Part shown: piece after piece, positions 1-8,729 of the stretch
Position numbering within the stretch: position 1 is the stretch's first letter
Layout: each line of letters begins with the position of its first letter
DNA from: Amphritea sp. 1_MG-2023
GTDB taxonomy: Bacteria > Pseudomonadota > Gammaproteobacteria > Pseudomonadales > Balneatricaceae
Assembly: GCF_030547545.1 (NCBI RefSeq)
Contig: NZ_JAUOQE010000010.1
Span: 1 to 64,000 of the forward strand
Direction: 5' to 3'
Length of the DNA stretch: 64,000 nucleotides
Translations under genes and position numbers: made by a program
The notes under the pieces: model-generated
Database searches by the model: none
Told to the model about the DNA's origin: nothing
Seen by the model: only the letters and a program-made list of their open reading frames with translations

Positions 1-174
1 CTCACGCCGATTGCTTTGGTTTGCCGTTCAATCGCGACGAGGGCGTCGCTCGCTACAGCAGGGTATGAGGTCAAAGGGTTGTTGATGGCATGAACGTGTT
101 TATGTGGGCGACGTAGCATGCCCTTTGGGCACCTCACGCATATTGCTTTGGTTTGCCGTTCAATCGCGACAAGG
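1..174. repeat. Two-copy direct repeat, about 42 bp
   Basis: Positions 1-42 and 133-174 carry the same sequence with about three mismatches, both containing TTGCTTTGGTTTGCCGTTCA. The first copy starts at the window edge, so the unit may be longer. No ORF is apparent in 1-301, which lies downstream of spoT. The rest of this stretch holds only the spoT terminator. It could be a small dispersed repeat family or a local duplication. Confidence 0.75.
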
Positions 175-257
175 TTGGGTAGGTATTCTATTCACACCAC
201 CGGTGTGATTCACAGCTGTATGGGGGAGCGCCGATCATCCGAAGTATTGTTTATTGA

Positions 258-286
258 TAAAAAAACACACTCAAGGTGCGCTTTTT
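258..286 (-). terminator. Probable intrinsic terminator of spoT
   Basis: Read on the minus strand, an A-rich run and GCGCAC pair (with G-U pairs) with GTGTGT across a five-base loop, followed by a run of seven T. It lies 15-45 bases past the spoT stop codon, where the gmk-rpoZ-spoT block would end. Confidence 0.6.
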
Positions 287-301
287 GTTGACAATGAATG
301 T

Positions 302-2425
302 TTATACGCGTGTGACTTTGTAGACCGCGCTCAGTGCTTTTAGCTTACGCATTACCTTCGCAAGATGTACCCTGTTTTTGACTGTTAGGTCGATATGCAC
401 GGTGCTTAATGCATCATCTGTTTCGGTGATATCGATTTTTAAGACATTAGCGCTGATGCCGGCTGCCGTTGTTGCGAGGGTGGCGATGAGTCCACGTTCG
501 GGTTCAACTTTAAGATCAAGGTTGACAATAAATTCATCATCGATGCTATTGGACCATTCTAGATAGATACATTTTTCTGCATCATCTTTCATGAAGGCAA
601 TATTGCGACAATCGGTACGGTGGATCACTAGGCCTCGTCCGGTACTAATGTGTCCGGTGATGCTATCTCCCGGAATCGGCCCGCAGCAGCGCGCGTAGTG
701 GAGTACCATGCCTTCTGTACCGCGGATTGCTAGAGGGTGTTTATCTCCCTCTGATAGCTCCTGAGGCTCAGATTCCTGTAGCTCTGCAGGGCGTAGTCGA
801 CGTGCAACAACATAAGCCATGCGATTGCCCATACCAATATCTTCAAGCAGCTCGTCGAGTGATTTTAATTCGGCTTCTTTTAAGAGGGTGGCTAGGGCTA
901 TGGGATCAATATCTTCAATATTCGATCCGTAATTGGATAGGAATTGGGTCAACAAGCGTCGGCCAAGTTCGATGGATTCGCCACGATGCTGAATTTTAAT
1001 GAAGTGTCTTATGGCTGAACGGGCTTTTCCTGTGATGACAAAGTTTAACCATGCCATATTTGGCTGCGCGCTGGGCGTGGTTATAATCTCAACTGTTTGA
1101 CCGCTGTGTAGCGGTTGAGATAACGGTGCTAAGTGGCGGTTTATTCTGCATGATACACAGGAATTACCAATATCTGTATGTACCGCATAGGCGAAGTCGA
1201 CGGCGGTTGCGCCTTGAGGGAGTTCGAAAATACGGCCTTTAGGTGAAAAGACATAGACTTCGTCAGGGAACAGGTCGGTCTTAACGGTTTCGATGAATTC
1301 CATCGAGTTACCCGCCCGTTTTTGCATTTCAAGCAGTCCTTGAACCCACTTACGTGCTCGATTATAGCCATCGATCGCCGAACTTGAATCACCATAAATT
1401 TTGTAATGGCTGTGTTCCGCGATGCCTTGACTGGCAACGGCATCCATCTCTTTTGTACGGATCTGTACTTCGATAGTAATATCTCGCGTACCAAATAAAT
1501 CGCTATGCAGCGATTGATAACCGTTAGCTTTGGGGATGGCGACGTAATCTTTAAAACGCCCAGGAACGGGTTTGTATAAATTGTGTACGATGCCTAGTGC
1601 GCGGTAACAATCGTCTACCGACTCTGTCACGATTCTAAAAGCAAAGACATCCATGATTTCAGCAAAGGATTTACCCTTGGTTTTCATCTTGGTGTAAATG
1701 CTATACAGATGCTTTTCGCGACCCGAAACCGCTCCCGGAAGCCCTTCCTGTTTTAACCGGTTGCGTATCGCTTCTTCAATGGAGCTAATAACATACTTAC
1801 GCTGGCCGCGGGCCTGTACGACAGCCCGGCGAATATATTTGGCACGCATGGGATAGTATGACTGAAAAGCGAGATCTTCGAGTTCGAGTTGTAAGTCTCT
1901 CATACCCAATCGGGCCGCGACGGGAGCGTAGATATCGAGTGTTTCTCGGGCAATGCGACGTTGTTTTTCTGGCGGCATCGCACCCAGTGTGCGCATGTTA
2001 TGCAATCGGTCGGCAAGCTTTACCAGAATGACTCTGATATCGACCGCCATGGCCAAGACCATTTTTTGAAAGTTTTCTGCTTGAGCTTCAGCGCGCGTTT
2101 CAAATTCTAGATGTGTCAGTTTGCTGACACCATCGACTATATCGGTGACGACTTGACCAAATTGCTTTTCGAGACCATCTCGGGAGACATCGGTATCTTC
2201 GATAACATCATGGAGCATGGCGGCCATTAGGCTTTGATGATCCATATGCATGCCCGCGAGAATCGAGGCAACTGCAAGAGGGTGGGTGACGTAGGGTTCG
2301 CCACTTTTACGACGCTGCCCATCATGGGCTTGTTCAGCATAAAAATATGCACGCCTCACCAGCTTGATCTGTTGTAGATCAAGGTAGCCGGTCAGGCGGT
2401 CAGAAAGCGCATCAACAGTTGGCAT
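302..2425 (-). CDS. spoT: Bifunctional (p)ppGpp synthetase/hydrolase SpoT
   Basis: SpoT makes and degrades the stringent-response alarmone (p)ppGpp in the cytoplasm. The protein (707 aa; E. coli SpoT is about 702) shows an intact HD hydrolase domain (about residues 25-175, with HDVIEDTD near 72 and KLADRLHNMRTLG near 137). A RelA/SpoT synthetase domain follows (GYQSLHSDLFG, then VQIRTKEMDAVA around 320), then a TGS domain near 390-430 and a C-terminal ACT domain. The intact HD motif marks it as SpoT rather than RelA. An in-frame TTG lies directly before the ATG; I chose the ATG at 2425 because AGGAG sits six bases upstream. It is the last gene of the gmk-rpoZ-spoT block, the usual gammaproteobacterial order. 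Confidence 0.97.
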   Translation of the reverse strand: MPTVDALSDRLTGYLDLQQIKLVRRAYFYAEQAHDGQRRKSGEPYVTHPLAVASILAGMHMDHQSLMAAMLHDVIEDTDVSRDGLEKQFGQVVTDIVDGVSKLTHLEFETRAEAQAENFQKMVLAMAVDIRVILVKLADRLHNMRTLGAMPPEKQRRIARETLDIYAPVAARLGMRDLQLELEDLAFQSYYPMRAKYIRRAVVQARGQRKYVISSIEEAIRNRLKQEGLPGAVSGREKHLYSIYTKMKTKGKSFAEIMDVFAFRIVTESVDDCYRALGIVHNLYKPVPGRFKDYVAIPKANGYQSLHSDLFGTRDITIEVQIRTKEMDAVASQGIAEHSHYKIYGDSSSAIDGYNRARKWVQGLLEMQKRAGNSMEFIETVKTDLFPDEVYVFSPKGRIFELPQGATAVDFAYAVHTDIGNSCVSCRINRHLAPLSQPLHSGQTVEIITTPSAQPNMAWLNFVITGKARSAIRHFIKIQHRGESIELGRRLLTQFLSNYGSNIEDIDPIALATLLKEAELKSLDELLEDIGMGNRMAYVVARRLRPAELQESEPQELSEGDKHPLAIRGTEGMVLHYARCCGPIPGDSITGHISTGRGLVIHRTDCRNIAFMKDDAEKCIYLEWSNSIDDEFIVNLDLKVEPERGLIATLATTAAGISANVLKIDITETDDALSTVHIDLTVKNRVHLAKVMRKLKALSAVYKVTRV

Positions 2426-2524
2426 CAATTACTCCTATGCCTCTAACGTAGCGGGTGATTGCCAGACTACATAAACAACAGAAACAATAGAGATGATGCC
2501 CTATTTAGGCGAATTGAAAAAGGA

Positions 2525-2737
2525 TTAATCTTCTTCGCGTTCATCCAGGATGCTAACGTCGATATGTTGTCCGGCGATTTCGCGAAGAGCAACAACGGTT
2601 GGCTTATCGTTTTCCCATTCTACTTTAGGATCTTTTCCACCGGTAGCGATCTGACGAGCACGTTTAGACGCGATCATTACCAATTCAAAACGGTTGTCTA
2701 CATTTTCCAGACAATCTTCAACAGTTACGCGTGCCAT
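2525..2737 (-). CDS. rpoZ: RNA polymerase omega subunit
   Basis: This 70-aa protein begins [20 protein letters not shown] and contains ASKRARQI, the conserved omega helix region. Omega binds the beta-prime subunit and helps assemble RNA polymerase, and it also forms part of a ppGpp binding site. The neighbouring spoT gene fits that role. It is somewhat shorter than E. coli omega (91 aa) because the acidic C-terminal tail is short. GAGG lies six bases upstream of the ATG. It lies between gmk and spoT, all on the minus strand, with gaps of about 80-100 bases. Confidence 0.95.
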   Translation of the reverse strand: MARVTVEDCLENVDNRFELVMIASKRARQIATGGKDPKVEWENDKPTVVALREIAGQHIDVSILDEREED

Positions 2738-2820
2738 TTACGACCTCGGTTATATGATTCAGTCATTCAGATCAATTATAAGACCTGGTTAGGATAGCCG
2801 GTCAGTCTACCTTAGCTTCG

Positions 2821-3465
<645 letters not shown>

Positions 3466-3501
3466 TTATATCGCCGTTGAACACGGCATAAATTTGTGGG
3501 C

Positions 3502-3529
3502 ATTATAACGCCTTCGACGACGTTATAAT
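3502..3529 (-). promoter_or_regulatory. Inverted repeat overlapping a candidate gmk promoter
   Basis: ATTATAACG at 3502-3510 is repeated in inverted form at 3521-3529. On the minus strand the downstream arm supplies TATAAT followed by gmk about 55 bases away. No good -35 hexamer is visible at 17-bp spacing, so this could be an operator with an embedded -10. Confidence 0.4.
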
Positions 3530-3613
3530 AATCTCCGTGCGTTATTATTCGATTCGCAAAGGAGATGAGAGGGAGTTATTCGGTAAGAGAGAAACGGCGC
3601 TTAAGAGAGTGTC

Positions 3614-3649
3614 GCCAATGCGGATGCAGACCATCCACATTGGCTTTTT
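3614..3649 (+). terminator. Stem-loop with T-run between the alpha-E gene and gmk
   Basis: GCCAATGCGGATG pairs with CATCCACATTGGC over a five-base loop, with one mismatch. The T-run is on the plus-strand side only, although both flanking genes run on the minus strand. It may still act as a transcript-end hairpin for the alpha-E gene, but the missing minus-strand U-tract makes this uncertain. Confidence 0.4.
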
Positions 3650-3667
3650 ACTGAGCATGCCAACCGC

Positions 3668-4588
3668 TTAGTCTACTGCAAACCAGCACTGAGCAAACTC
3701 TTGATGCAGACGAGCAAAGCTTAGCTGTAACTCATTTAGATAGTCACTTAATGAGTTATCTAGCGCATGCTGATCTTCAGCGATGAGCTGCTGCAGTTTT
3801 TTTAGCTCGTCTATATCACAAGCTGGTAGTAGGCTCGTGGCGGCCATCATCTGTTCTGCGCAGAAACTGATGGAACGTGGAAAGTGTTTATCATGTAACA
3901 AAAAGTCACAGACTTTGGTGCCTTCGACAGTAACTCGCATGGTGCGTCGATAGTTCATGCTGCCGTCGCATGAGCGTAACACATTGCCCCAGATTATCTG
4001 TGATGGATCAATATCCTGCTCAATATCCGTTGTGTTTAATTGGGCGGTAATACCAGCATCGAGAATCCGACTTGCCATATCGGCGCGTTCTAGGTTGCGA
4101 CCTAAGCGGATAAACTGCCACGCGGCATCTTTGCTCATATTGTCGGCTAACAAACCGTTGATCTGTTGACAGCCTTTAATCACAGTATCCAAAAAACCAT
4201 GTCGATTGGTACGATTAATACCGTCACGGATATGCTCTGAGACATACATACACAGTTCGTTGATTAGCTCCCACAGCGGTAGCGGCAAAACATCTCGACT
4301 CGTGCGCACATTTTCACGGGCCATTTGTAGGCTGGAAGCCATTGAGTTGGGATTGGTACTGTCGGCGAGCAATAATTTAACGACGTTTTTTTCATCTTGA
4401 ATGGTATAGCGGGCATTAAACACGTCTTCGGATGAGTTTATGACCACGAGGTTGAACCAGCTAATATTGATCGCACGAGGTAGATCAAACAGTAAATTGT
4501 CGTAAACACCGACCATGCGTGCAGTATTTTCGGCTCGTTCAATATAACGAGAGAACCAGTACATCCGTTCAGCAACTTTAGAGAGCAT
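3668..4588 (-). CDS. Alpha-E domain protein (DUF403)
   Basis: This 306-aa, largely helical protein starts with MLSKVAERMYWFSRYIERAE, the hallmark of the alpha-E domain. Members are almost always encoded beside a circularly permuted ATP-grasp protein, as here, and the pair is thought to belong to an uncharacterised peptide-ligase or amide-forming system. The start ATG overlaps the stop codon of the upstream ATP-grasp gene by one base (TAATG), so translation is probably coupled. The transglutaminase-like and proteasome-like peptidase partners seen in fuller versions of this cluster are not encoded next to it. The substrate is unknown. Confidence 0.9.
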   Translation of the reverse strand: MLSKVAERMYWFSRYIERAENTARMVGVYDNLLFDLPRAINISWFNLVVINSSEDVFNARYTIQDEKNVVKLLLADSTNPNSMASSLQMARENVRTSRDVLPLPLWELINELCMYVSEHIRDGINRTNRHGFLDTVIKGCQQINGLLADNMSKDAAWQFIRLGRNLERADMASRILDAGITAQLNTTDIEQDIDPSQIIWGNVLRSCDGSMNYRRTMRVTVEGTKVCDFLLHDKHFPRSISFCAEQMMAATSLLPACDIDELKKLQQLIAEDQHALDNSLSDYLNELQLSFARLHQEFAQCWFAVD

Positions 4589-6036
4589 TAGTCTTTCTCC
4601 TCTACAATCCAGGTGTCCTTACTGCCACCACCTTGAGACGAGTTAACCACCAGTGAACCCTTTTTCATTGCAACCCGTGTTAGGCCGCCGGTAGTCACAT
4701 ACAGTTTTTTACCCTGCAATATGAAGGGACGCAGGTCGAGGTGGCGCGGTTCGGGTGTCGAGCCTATTAATGAGGGGGCTGTGGATAGGCTTAAGGTTGG
4801 TTGAGCAATATAGTTACGCGGTGATTTGGTTATCAACTCGGCAAACTGTTCCTGCTCTTTTTTGGTTGAATGAGGCCCGACGAGCATGCCATAACCGCCT
4901 GATTCGTTAGCCGGTTTGACGACTAATTTATCAAGGTTTTCCAATACATACTGACGCTGTTCAGGGTCTGAGCAGAGGAAGGTTTCGACATTAGGCAGTA
5001 AGGGTTCTTCTTTTAGATAGTAACGAATAATATCGGGCACATAGGCATAGACAACTTTATCATCGGCGACACCGGCACCGGGAGCATTCGCTAGCGCAAC
5101 ATTGCCTGCTTTCCAGGCGCGCATCAAGCCCGGCACGCCGAGCATGGAGTCTTCCCTGAAGGCTTCAGGGTCGAGAAACTCATCATCAATACGACGATAA
5201 ATGACATCCACGCGTTCCAAACCGCTAATAGTTTTCATATAAACGCAGTCATCATCTTCGACGATAAGGTCACTGCCTTCTACCAGTTCGGCGCCCATTT
5301 GTTGGGCAAGAAACGCATGTTCAAAATAAGCCGAATTAAAGATGCCGGGGGTGAGTACGACAATTTCTGGTTGGGCAACTTCACGAGGGGAGAGGGAGGC
5401 AAGCATCTCGAACAGATGCGCGGGATAATTGTTGACCGGCAGAATCGAGTTTTCAGAGAAGAGTTCGGGTAACACTCGCTTGGTAATCTCTCTATTTTCG
5501 ATCATATAAGAGACACCAGAAGGCACGCGAAGGTTATCTTCTAAAACATAGAACTGGCCATCCAAATCACGCACCAGATCGGTACCACAGATATTTGCCC
5601 ACACACCATGAGGAGGCGTTACGCCAACGCATTCGGGGCGAAAGTTTTTAGACTTCAAGACGATTTCTGCAGGCACCACGCCGTCATTAATAATGTTTTG
5701 ATCGTGATATAGATCGTTGATAAACATATTTAATGCTTTTAAGCGTTGTTTTAGACCTTTGGCCGTCTGTTCCCAATGGGAAGCCGAAATGGTGCGTGGG
5801 ATGATATCAAAAGGCCACGCGCGATCAATATTTCCCTCTTCCGTGTAGACAGTGAAACTGACCCCCATTTCTTGAATGGTCGATTCCGCCATTTTTTTGC
5901 GTTTATTGATCTCAGCTGTACTCATTGAGCCAAGGTAGTTTACCAGCCGAGTCGCAGGTTCCCTTGGCGAGCGATCATCTGCGATTAGTTCATCATAAAA
6001 GTTGCCGGTGGAATACTCAGTCCAGTCGATACTCAT
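4588..6036 (-). CDS. Circularly permuted ATP-grasp protein (DUF404/DUF407 type)
   Basis: This 482-aa protein carries the circularly permuted ATP-grasp signatures: YVLEDNLRVPSGVSYM, YRRIDDEFLDP, PGAGVADDKVVYAYVPD and VVKPANESGGYGMLVG. ATP-grasp enzymes join a carboxylate to an amine or thiol through an acyl-phosphate. For this family the substrate is not known. It is the first gene of a two-gene operon with the alpha-E protein, sharing one base at the junction. The ATG at 6036 is followed by a hydrophilic N-terminus without a signal peptide, so it is cytoplasmic. Confidence 0.9.
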   Translation of the reverse strand: MSIDWTEYSTGNFYDELIADDRSPREPATRLVNYLGSMSTAEINKRKKMAESTIQEMGVSFTVYTEEGNIDRAWPFDIIPRTISASHWEQTAKGLKQRLKALNMFINDLYHDQNIINDGVVPAEIVLKSKNFRPECVGVTPPHGVWANICGTDLVRDLDGQFYVLEDNLRVPSGVSYMIENREITKRVLPELFSENSILPVNNYPAHLFEMLASLSPREVAQPEIVVLTPGIFNSAYFEHAFLAQQMGAELVEGSDLIVEDDDCVYMKTISGLERVDVIYRRIDDEFLDPEAFREDSMLGVPGLMRAWKAGNVALANAPGAGVADDKVVYAYVPDIIRYYLKEEPLLPNVETFLCSDPEQRQYVLENLDKLVVKPANESGGYGMLVGPHSTKKEQEQFAELITKSPRNYIAQPTLSLSTAPSLIGSTPEPRHLDLRPFILQGKKLYVTTGGLTRVAMKKGSLVVNSSQGGGSKDTWIVEEKD

Positions 6037-6484
6037 GTAGATACCCTCGGTTCCATGAACCCTATTGCACTTTTCTTGTGCGGCCTAGAACGGCTATGTT
6101 AACCATGCCATATATCTGTGCAATATAGCATTAAAAATCATCTGAAATGGTTGAAAATCCTTTCTTTAATAGATTTTGCAATATATAGGCCATAAGTTTT
6201 TTTGGGGTTTATTCGCAAATTGAAATTAACATAATGTGTATGTCGACAGTATTAATCATAAGATTAAGGACGGCGGGATTGATAGTGAGGTTGTCAGGTG
6301 ATCGGTGATGAGCAGCGCTCTGATCAGCGATGTGCATCGAATAGGCTTATTCACCCCGCGGAGGAATTACTCATTGGAGGGGGCGAGAACGGTGACAGAT
6401 GCCCCCAGCTTTTATGCTGGGCTGTTTAAACTGCTTGATACAGTCAATTGCATCACCGCAATACATGGGGATAAGGACGACGCT
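6037..6484. other. Intergenic region without a convincing gene
   Basis: These 448 bases separate the ATP-grasp operon from the methyltransferase gene, both on the minus strand. The only ORFs are short, overlapping in other frames and without a ribosome binding site. The part next to the ATP-grasp start is AT-rich and presumably holds its promoter. I see no RNA gene or clear hairpin terminator. Confidence 0.6.
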
Positions 6485-7081
6485 TTATACTAACGGCTTG
6501 ATGCCCACGAGTTGTACGACACTACATTCGCCACGGTGTAGCTCTCCTTCATTGATAGGTCTTAGGCACTCTCGCGAGACTAGCAGCTTCAGCTCAGCCA
6601 ATTCTTGTTTTAGATGTTGTAGTGACATCAGCATATCGGGATTTTGAGGCCCACCGAAACCACTACAGCTGAGTTGCTGTGGGCTGAAAGCTTCAAGAAT
6701 AAAGACCCCTCCTGGTTGCAAACCGGAGACCACTTTCTGGTGTATCTCGCGGCGCAAAGCCGAAGGGGTGTGGGCAAAAATTGATACAATTGCATTCCAT
6801 TTGTTGGGTGCAATCTCAAGATGAGCCAAGTCACCAATATCATAACGAATGTGTGTGCCTGTTTTTAGCGCTAAGCTCATTGCTTTGTCGCGCCCCACAG
6901 GGGATAAATCGATGGCATGAACTTGATAACCTTTTTGCGCCAAGTATACGGCGTTGCGTCCCTCTCCTTCTGCTAGACAAAGAACGGAGCCTTGCGGTAT
7001 TCGGTAGGCCTGCTCTGCTAGGAAGTCGTTGGGGGCAGTGCCATAGACAAAGTTTTCATTCTGGTAACGTTGATCCCACAT
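6485..7081 (-). CDS. Class I SAM-dependent methyltransferase
   Basis: This 198-aa protein begins MWDQRYQNENFVYGTAPNDF, typical of small TehB/thiopurine-methyltransferase-like enzymes. The SAM motif LAEGEGRNAVYLA falls near residues 36-48 and the acidic motif II follows (VHAIDLSPVG). The acceptor substrate cannot be read from the sequence. It is transcribed divergently from the sulfur-handling locus across a 324-base region that carries a palindromic operator, so it may be co-regulated and act on a chalcogen or thiol compound. That link is an inference. Confidence 0.85.
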   Translation of the reverse strand: MWDQRYQNENFVYGTAPNDFLAEQAYRIPQGSVLCLAEGEGRNAVYLAQKGYQVHAIDLSPVGRDKAMSLALKTGTHIRYDIGDLAHLEIAPNKWNAIVSIFAHTPSALRREIHQKVVSGLQPGGVFILEAFSPQQLSCSGFGGPQNPDMLMSLQHLKQELAELKLLVSRECLRPINEGELHRGECSVVQLVGIKPLV

Positions 7082-7405
7082 AAGTGCCTCTTTAGTGTGT
7101 TAATAAAAATCCTCGGAGTTACGTCAAAGGCTGTCACAATACAGTCAAAACAAGGGTTATTATTCTGCGAACCGTTGTTATGTAACCTCTGTTTGTTCTC
7201 CCACCTGATGAATAAAGATGTCGACTTAACTGCCTGCCATCGACATCAATCAAGCGCCTTTATAGGCTATAAAATGATTTTACATTAGAATTATCTAATA
7301 TAATATATGTATATAGTCGTGAAGTGGTTACGGTCGCGTTCGGCTACATTGACAGTGTTGATGACTGGGCTAGTTTGGCTCAAGCCAAGGATAAGGAGAT
7401 GACAG
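7082..7405. other. Divergent promoter region upstream of the sulfur locus
   Basis: This 324-base spacer lies between the methyltransferase (minus) and the membrane-protein gene (plus). It becomes very AT-rich at 7270-7315 and contains the palindrome described separately. No ORF here has both a ribosome binding site and a plausible protein. Confidence 0.6.
7280..7303. promoter_or_regulatory. Palindromic operator, ATTAG-N6-CTAAT
   Basis: TTAcATTAGA at 7280-7289 and TCTAATaTAA at 7294-7303 form an inverted repeat. The core, ATTAG-N6-CTAAT, recurs in the inverted repeat upstream of the metallo-hydrolase gene at 8681-8716. AT-rich palindromes of this kind are typical of ArsR/BigR-like sulfide- or persulfide-sensing repressors. 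No such regulator gene lies nearby, so the identity of the protein is inferred. Confidence 0.6.
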
Positions 7406-8617
7406 ATGTTAAAACGAGACCCTAATCAACCCTGGCATCCCAGCTATTGGTTGGCGGCGTTGGGTGCCGGTGGACTTTCTATTTCATTTTTCATGTATCT
7501 GATGTGGTTGGTACCTCATCCGGGTTTTTCGATGCCGACTTGGCAACACTTTGAACGCTTACTCACTGATATGACGCCATTACCCACAGGGGTTCGTCCG
7601 GTGGCCATGCTAGCGGCTCTGTTAATGGTGTTGCTGGCCTTAATGCATTTTGTGCTGTTGATCTGGAATATGCGAGAGTATCGCGCGGCCCGTAATACCG
7701 AAGCCTATCAGCGTTTACTGGGATCGCCGAGTGAAGTGCAGTTGATGGCTCAGCCGTTGACACTGGCGATGACAGTCAATGTCTGTTTTGCTCTCGGGGC
7801 ACTCTGTGTGCCCGGTTTATGGTCCATTGTGGAATACCTTTTCCCACTAGCCCTATTAGCGTTTGCCGCTATCGGTGTCTGGTCGCTGAAGCTCTATGGT
7901 CACTATCTGAGCCGATTGTTGGTCAAAGGCGGTTATCGTCACGAAGAACATAATCATCTGTCTTCGCTGATGGCGGTGTTTACTTTTTCTATGCTATCTG
8001 TCGGCTTTGCCGCACCGGCAGCGATGTCGCATTCAGTATTAGTCGCGGCGTTGGCAGCCACACTTTCGATTCTTTTTCTGGTGATCGCGGTGGTCTCCGG
8101 TGTGTTGGTTTTGATATCCGGTCTGCAAGCGATGCTGCAGTATGGTTTACAGGCGCAAGCGACGCCGAGTATTTGGATGTTAATTCCGATTATGACACTG
8201 CTTGGTATCGAATGGGTACGGATGCAGCACGGCTTGAGTCATCACTTTGCTAAACCGGTCGAACAGGGGACATTATTTGTGGTTTTAACCGCTATTTACA
8301 TGTTGCAGTTGAGTGTCATGTTGTTGGGATATCGTATGATGCAATTGAATGGTTATCTAAGCGATCATCTACTCGGCGAGCAGCGCCACCCCATTAGTTT
8401 TGGCCTTATCTGCCCCGGTGTAGCGGTGTTTGTGATGGGTATGTTTTGGTGGCACTTGGTGTGGGTACAGGGCGGCATCGTTATCCCATTTAGTCTTGTT
8501 TACTGGTTAGGCATTGGTGTTTTAGCGATCGTGCAGTTTTTGACGCTGGTGGCACTGTTACGTCTAAGTCATCGTTTACTTCGCCATAAGCCGGTTGACA
8601 TTGCGTCAATGGAATAG
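7406..8617 (+). CDS. Multi-pass membrane protein of the sulfur locus, function unknown
   Basis: This 403-aa protein is strongly hydrophobic, with roughly ten membrane segments beginning near residue 14. The organisation loosely recalls TehA/SLAC1-type anion channels, and it may belong to the TsoY-type (seleno)protein family, but I cannot confirm either. NVCFALGALCVPG near residue 125 has two cysteines within a predicted membrane segment. AAGGAGATGACAG precedes the ATG. It is followed 112 bases later by the metallo-hydrolase, DUF442 and SulP genes and preceded by the same operator type, suggesting a role in sulfur-compound transport. Confidence 0.75.
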   Translation: MLKRDPNQPWHPSYWLAALGAGGLSISFFMYLMWLVPHPGFSMPTWQHFERLLTDMTPLPTGVRPVAMLAALLMVLLALMHFVLLIWNMREYRAARNTEAYQRLLGSPSEVQLMAQPLTLAMTVNVCFALGALCVPGLWSIVEYLFPLALLAFAAIGVWSLKLYGHYLSRLLVKGGYRHEEHNHLSSLMAVFTFSMLSVGFAAPAAMSHSVLVAALAATLSILFLVIAVVSGVLVLISGLQAMLQYGLQAQATPSIWMLIPIMTLLGIEWVRMQHGLSHHFAKPVEQGTLFVVLTAIYMLQLSVMLLGYRMMQLNGYLSDHLLGEQRHPISFGLICPGVAVFVMGMFWWHLVWVQGGIVIPFSLVYWLGIGVLAIVQFLTLVALLRLSHRLLRHKPVDIASME

Positions 8618-8680
8618 TGCGCTGTGACTATGACAGCCATAGTTAAATTTAAACAAACAACAGCAGACAAACGTCGCAAT

Positions 8681-8716
8681 TTTCTTTAATATTAGAGAAT
8701 ACTAATATTAAAGAAA
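8681..8716. promoter_or_regulatory. Perfect 15-bp inverted repeat, operator of the metallo-hydrolase operon
   Basis: TTTCTTTAATATTAG at 8681-8695 is matched exactly, inverted, at 8702-8716 with a six-base spacer. It contains ATTAG-N6-CTAAT, the same core as the palindrome at 7280-7303. It ends 13 bases before the ATG at 8730 and adjoins the ribosome binding site, so a bound repressor would block transcription, or the hairpin could block translation. Confidence 0.7.
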
Positions 8717-8729
8717 CAGGAGACCGGCC

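Noticed and set aside
2459-2797. Plus-strand ORF opposite rpoZ
   Set aside because: Antisense to a certain gene, without ribosome site or recognisable product.
6305-6493. Small plus-strand ORF (62 aa) in the ATP-grasp/methyltransferase gap
   Set aside because: No ribosome binding site, odd composition, and it overlaps the 3' end of the methyltransferase gene on the other strand.
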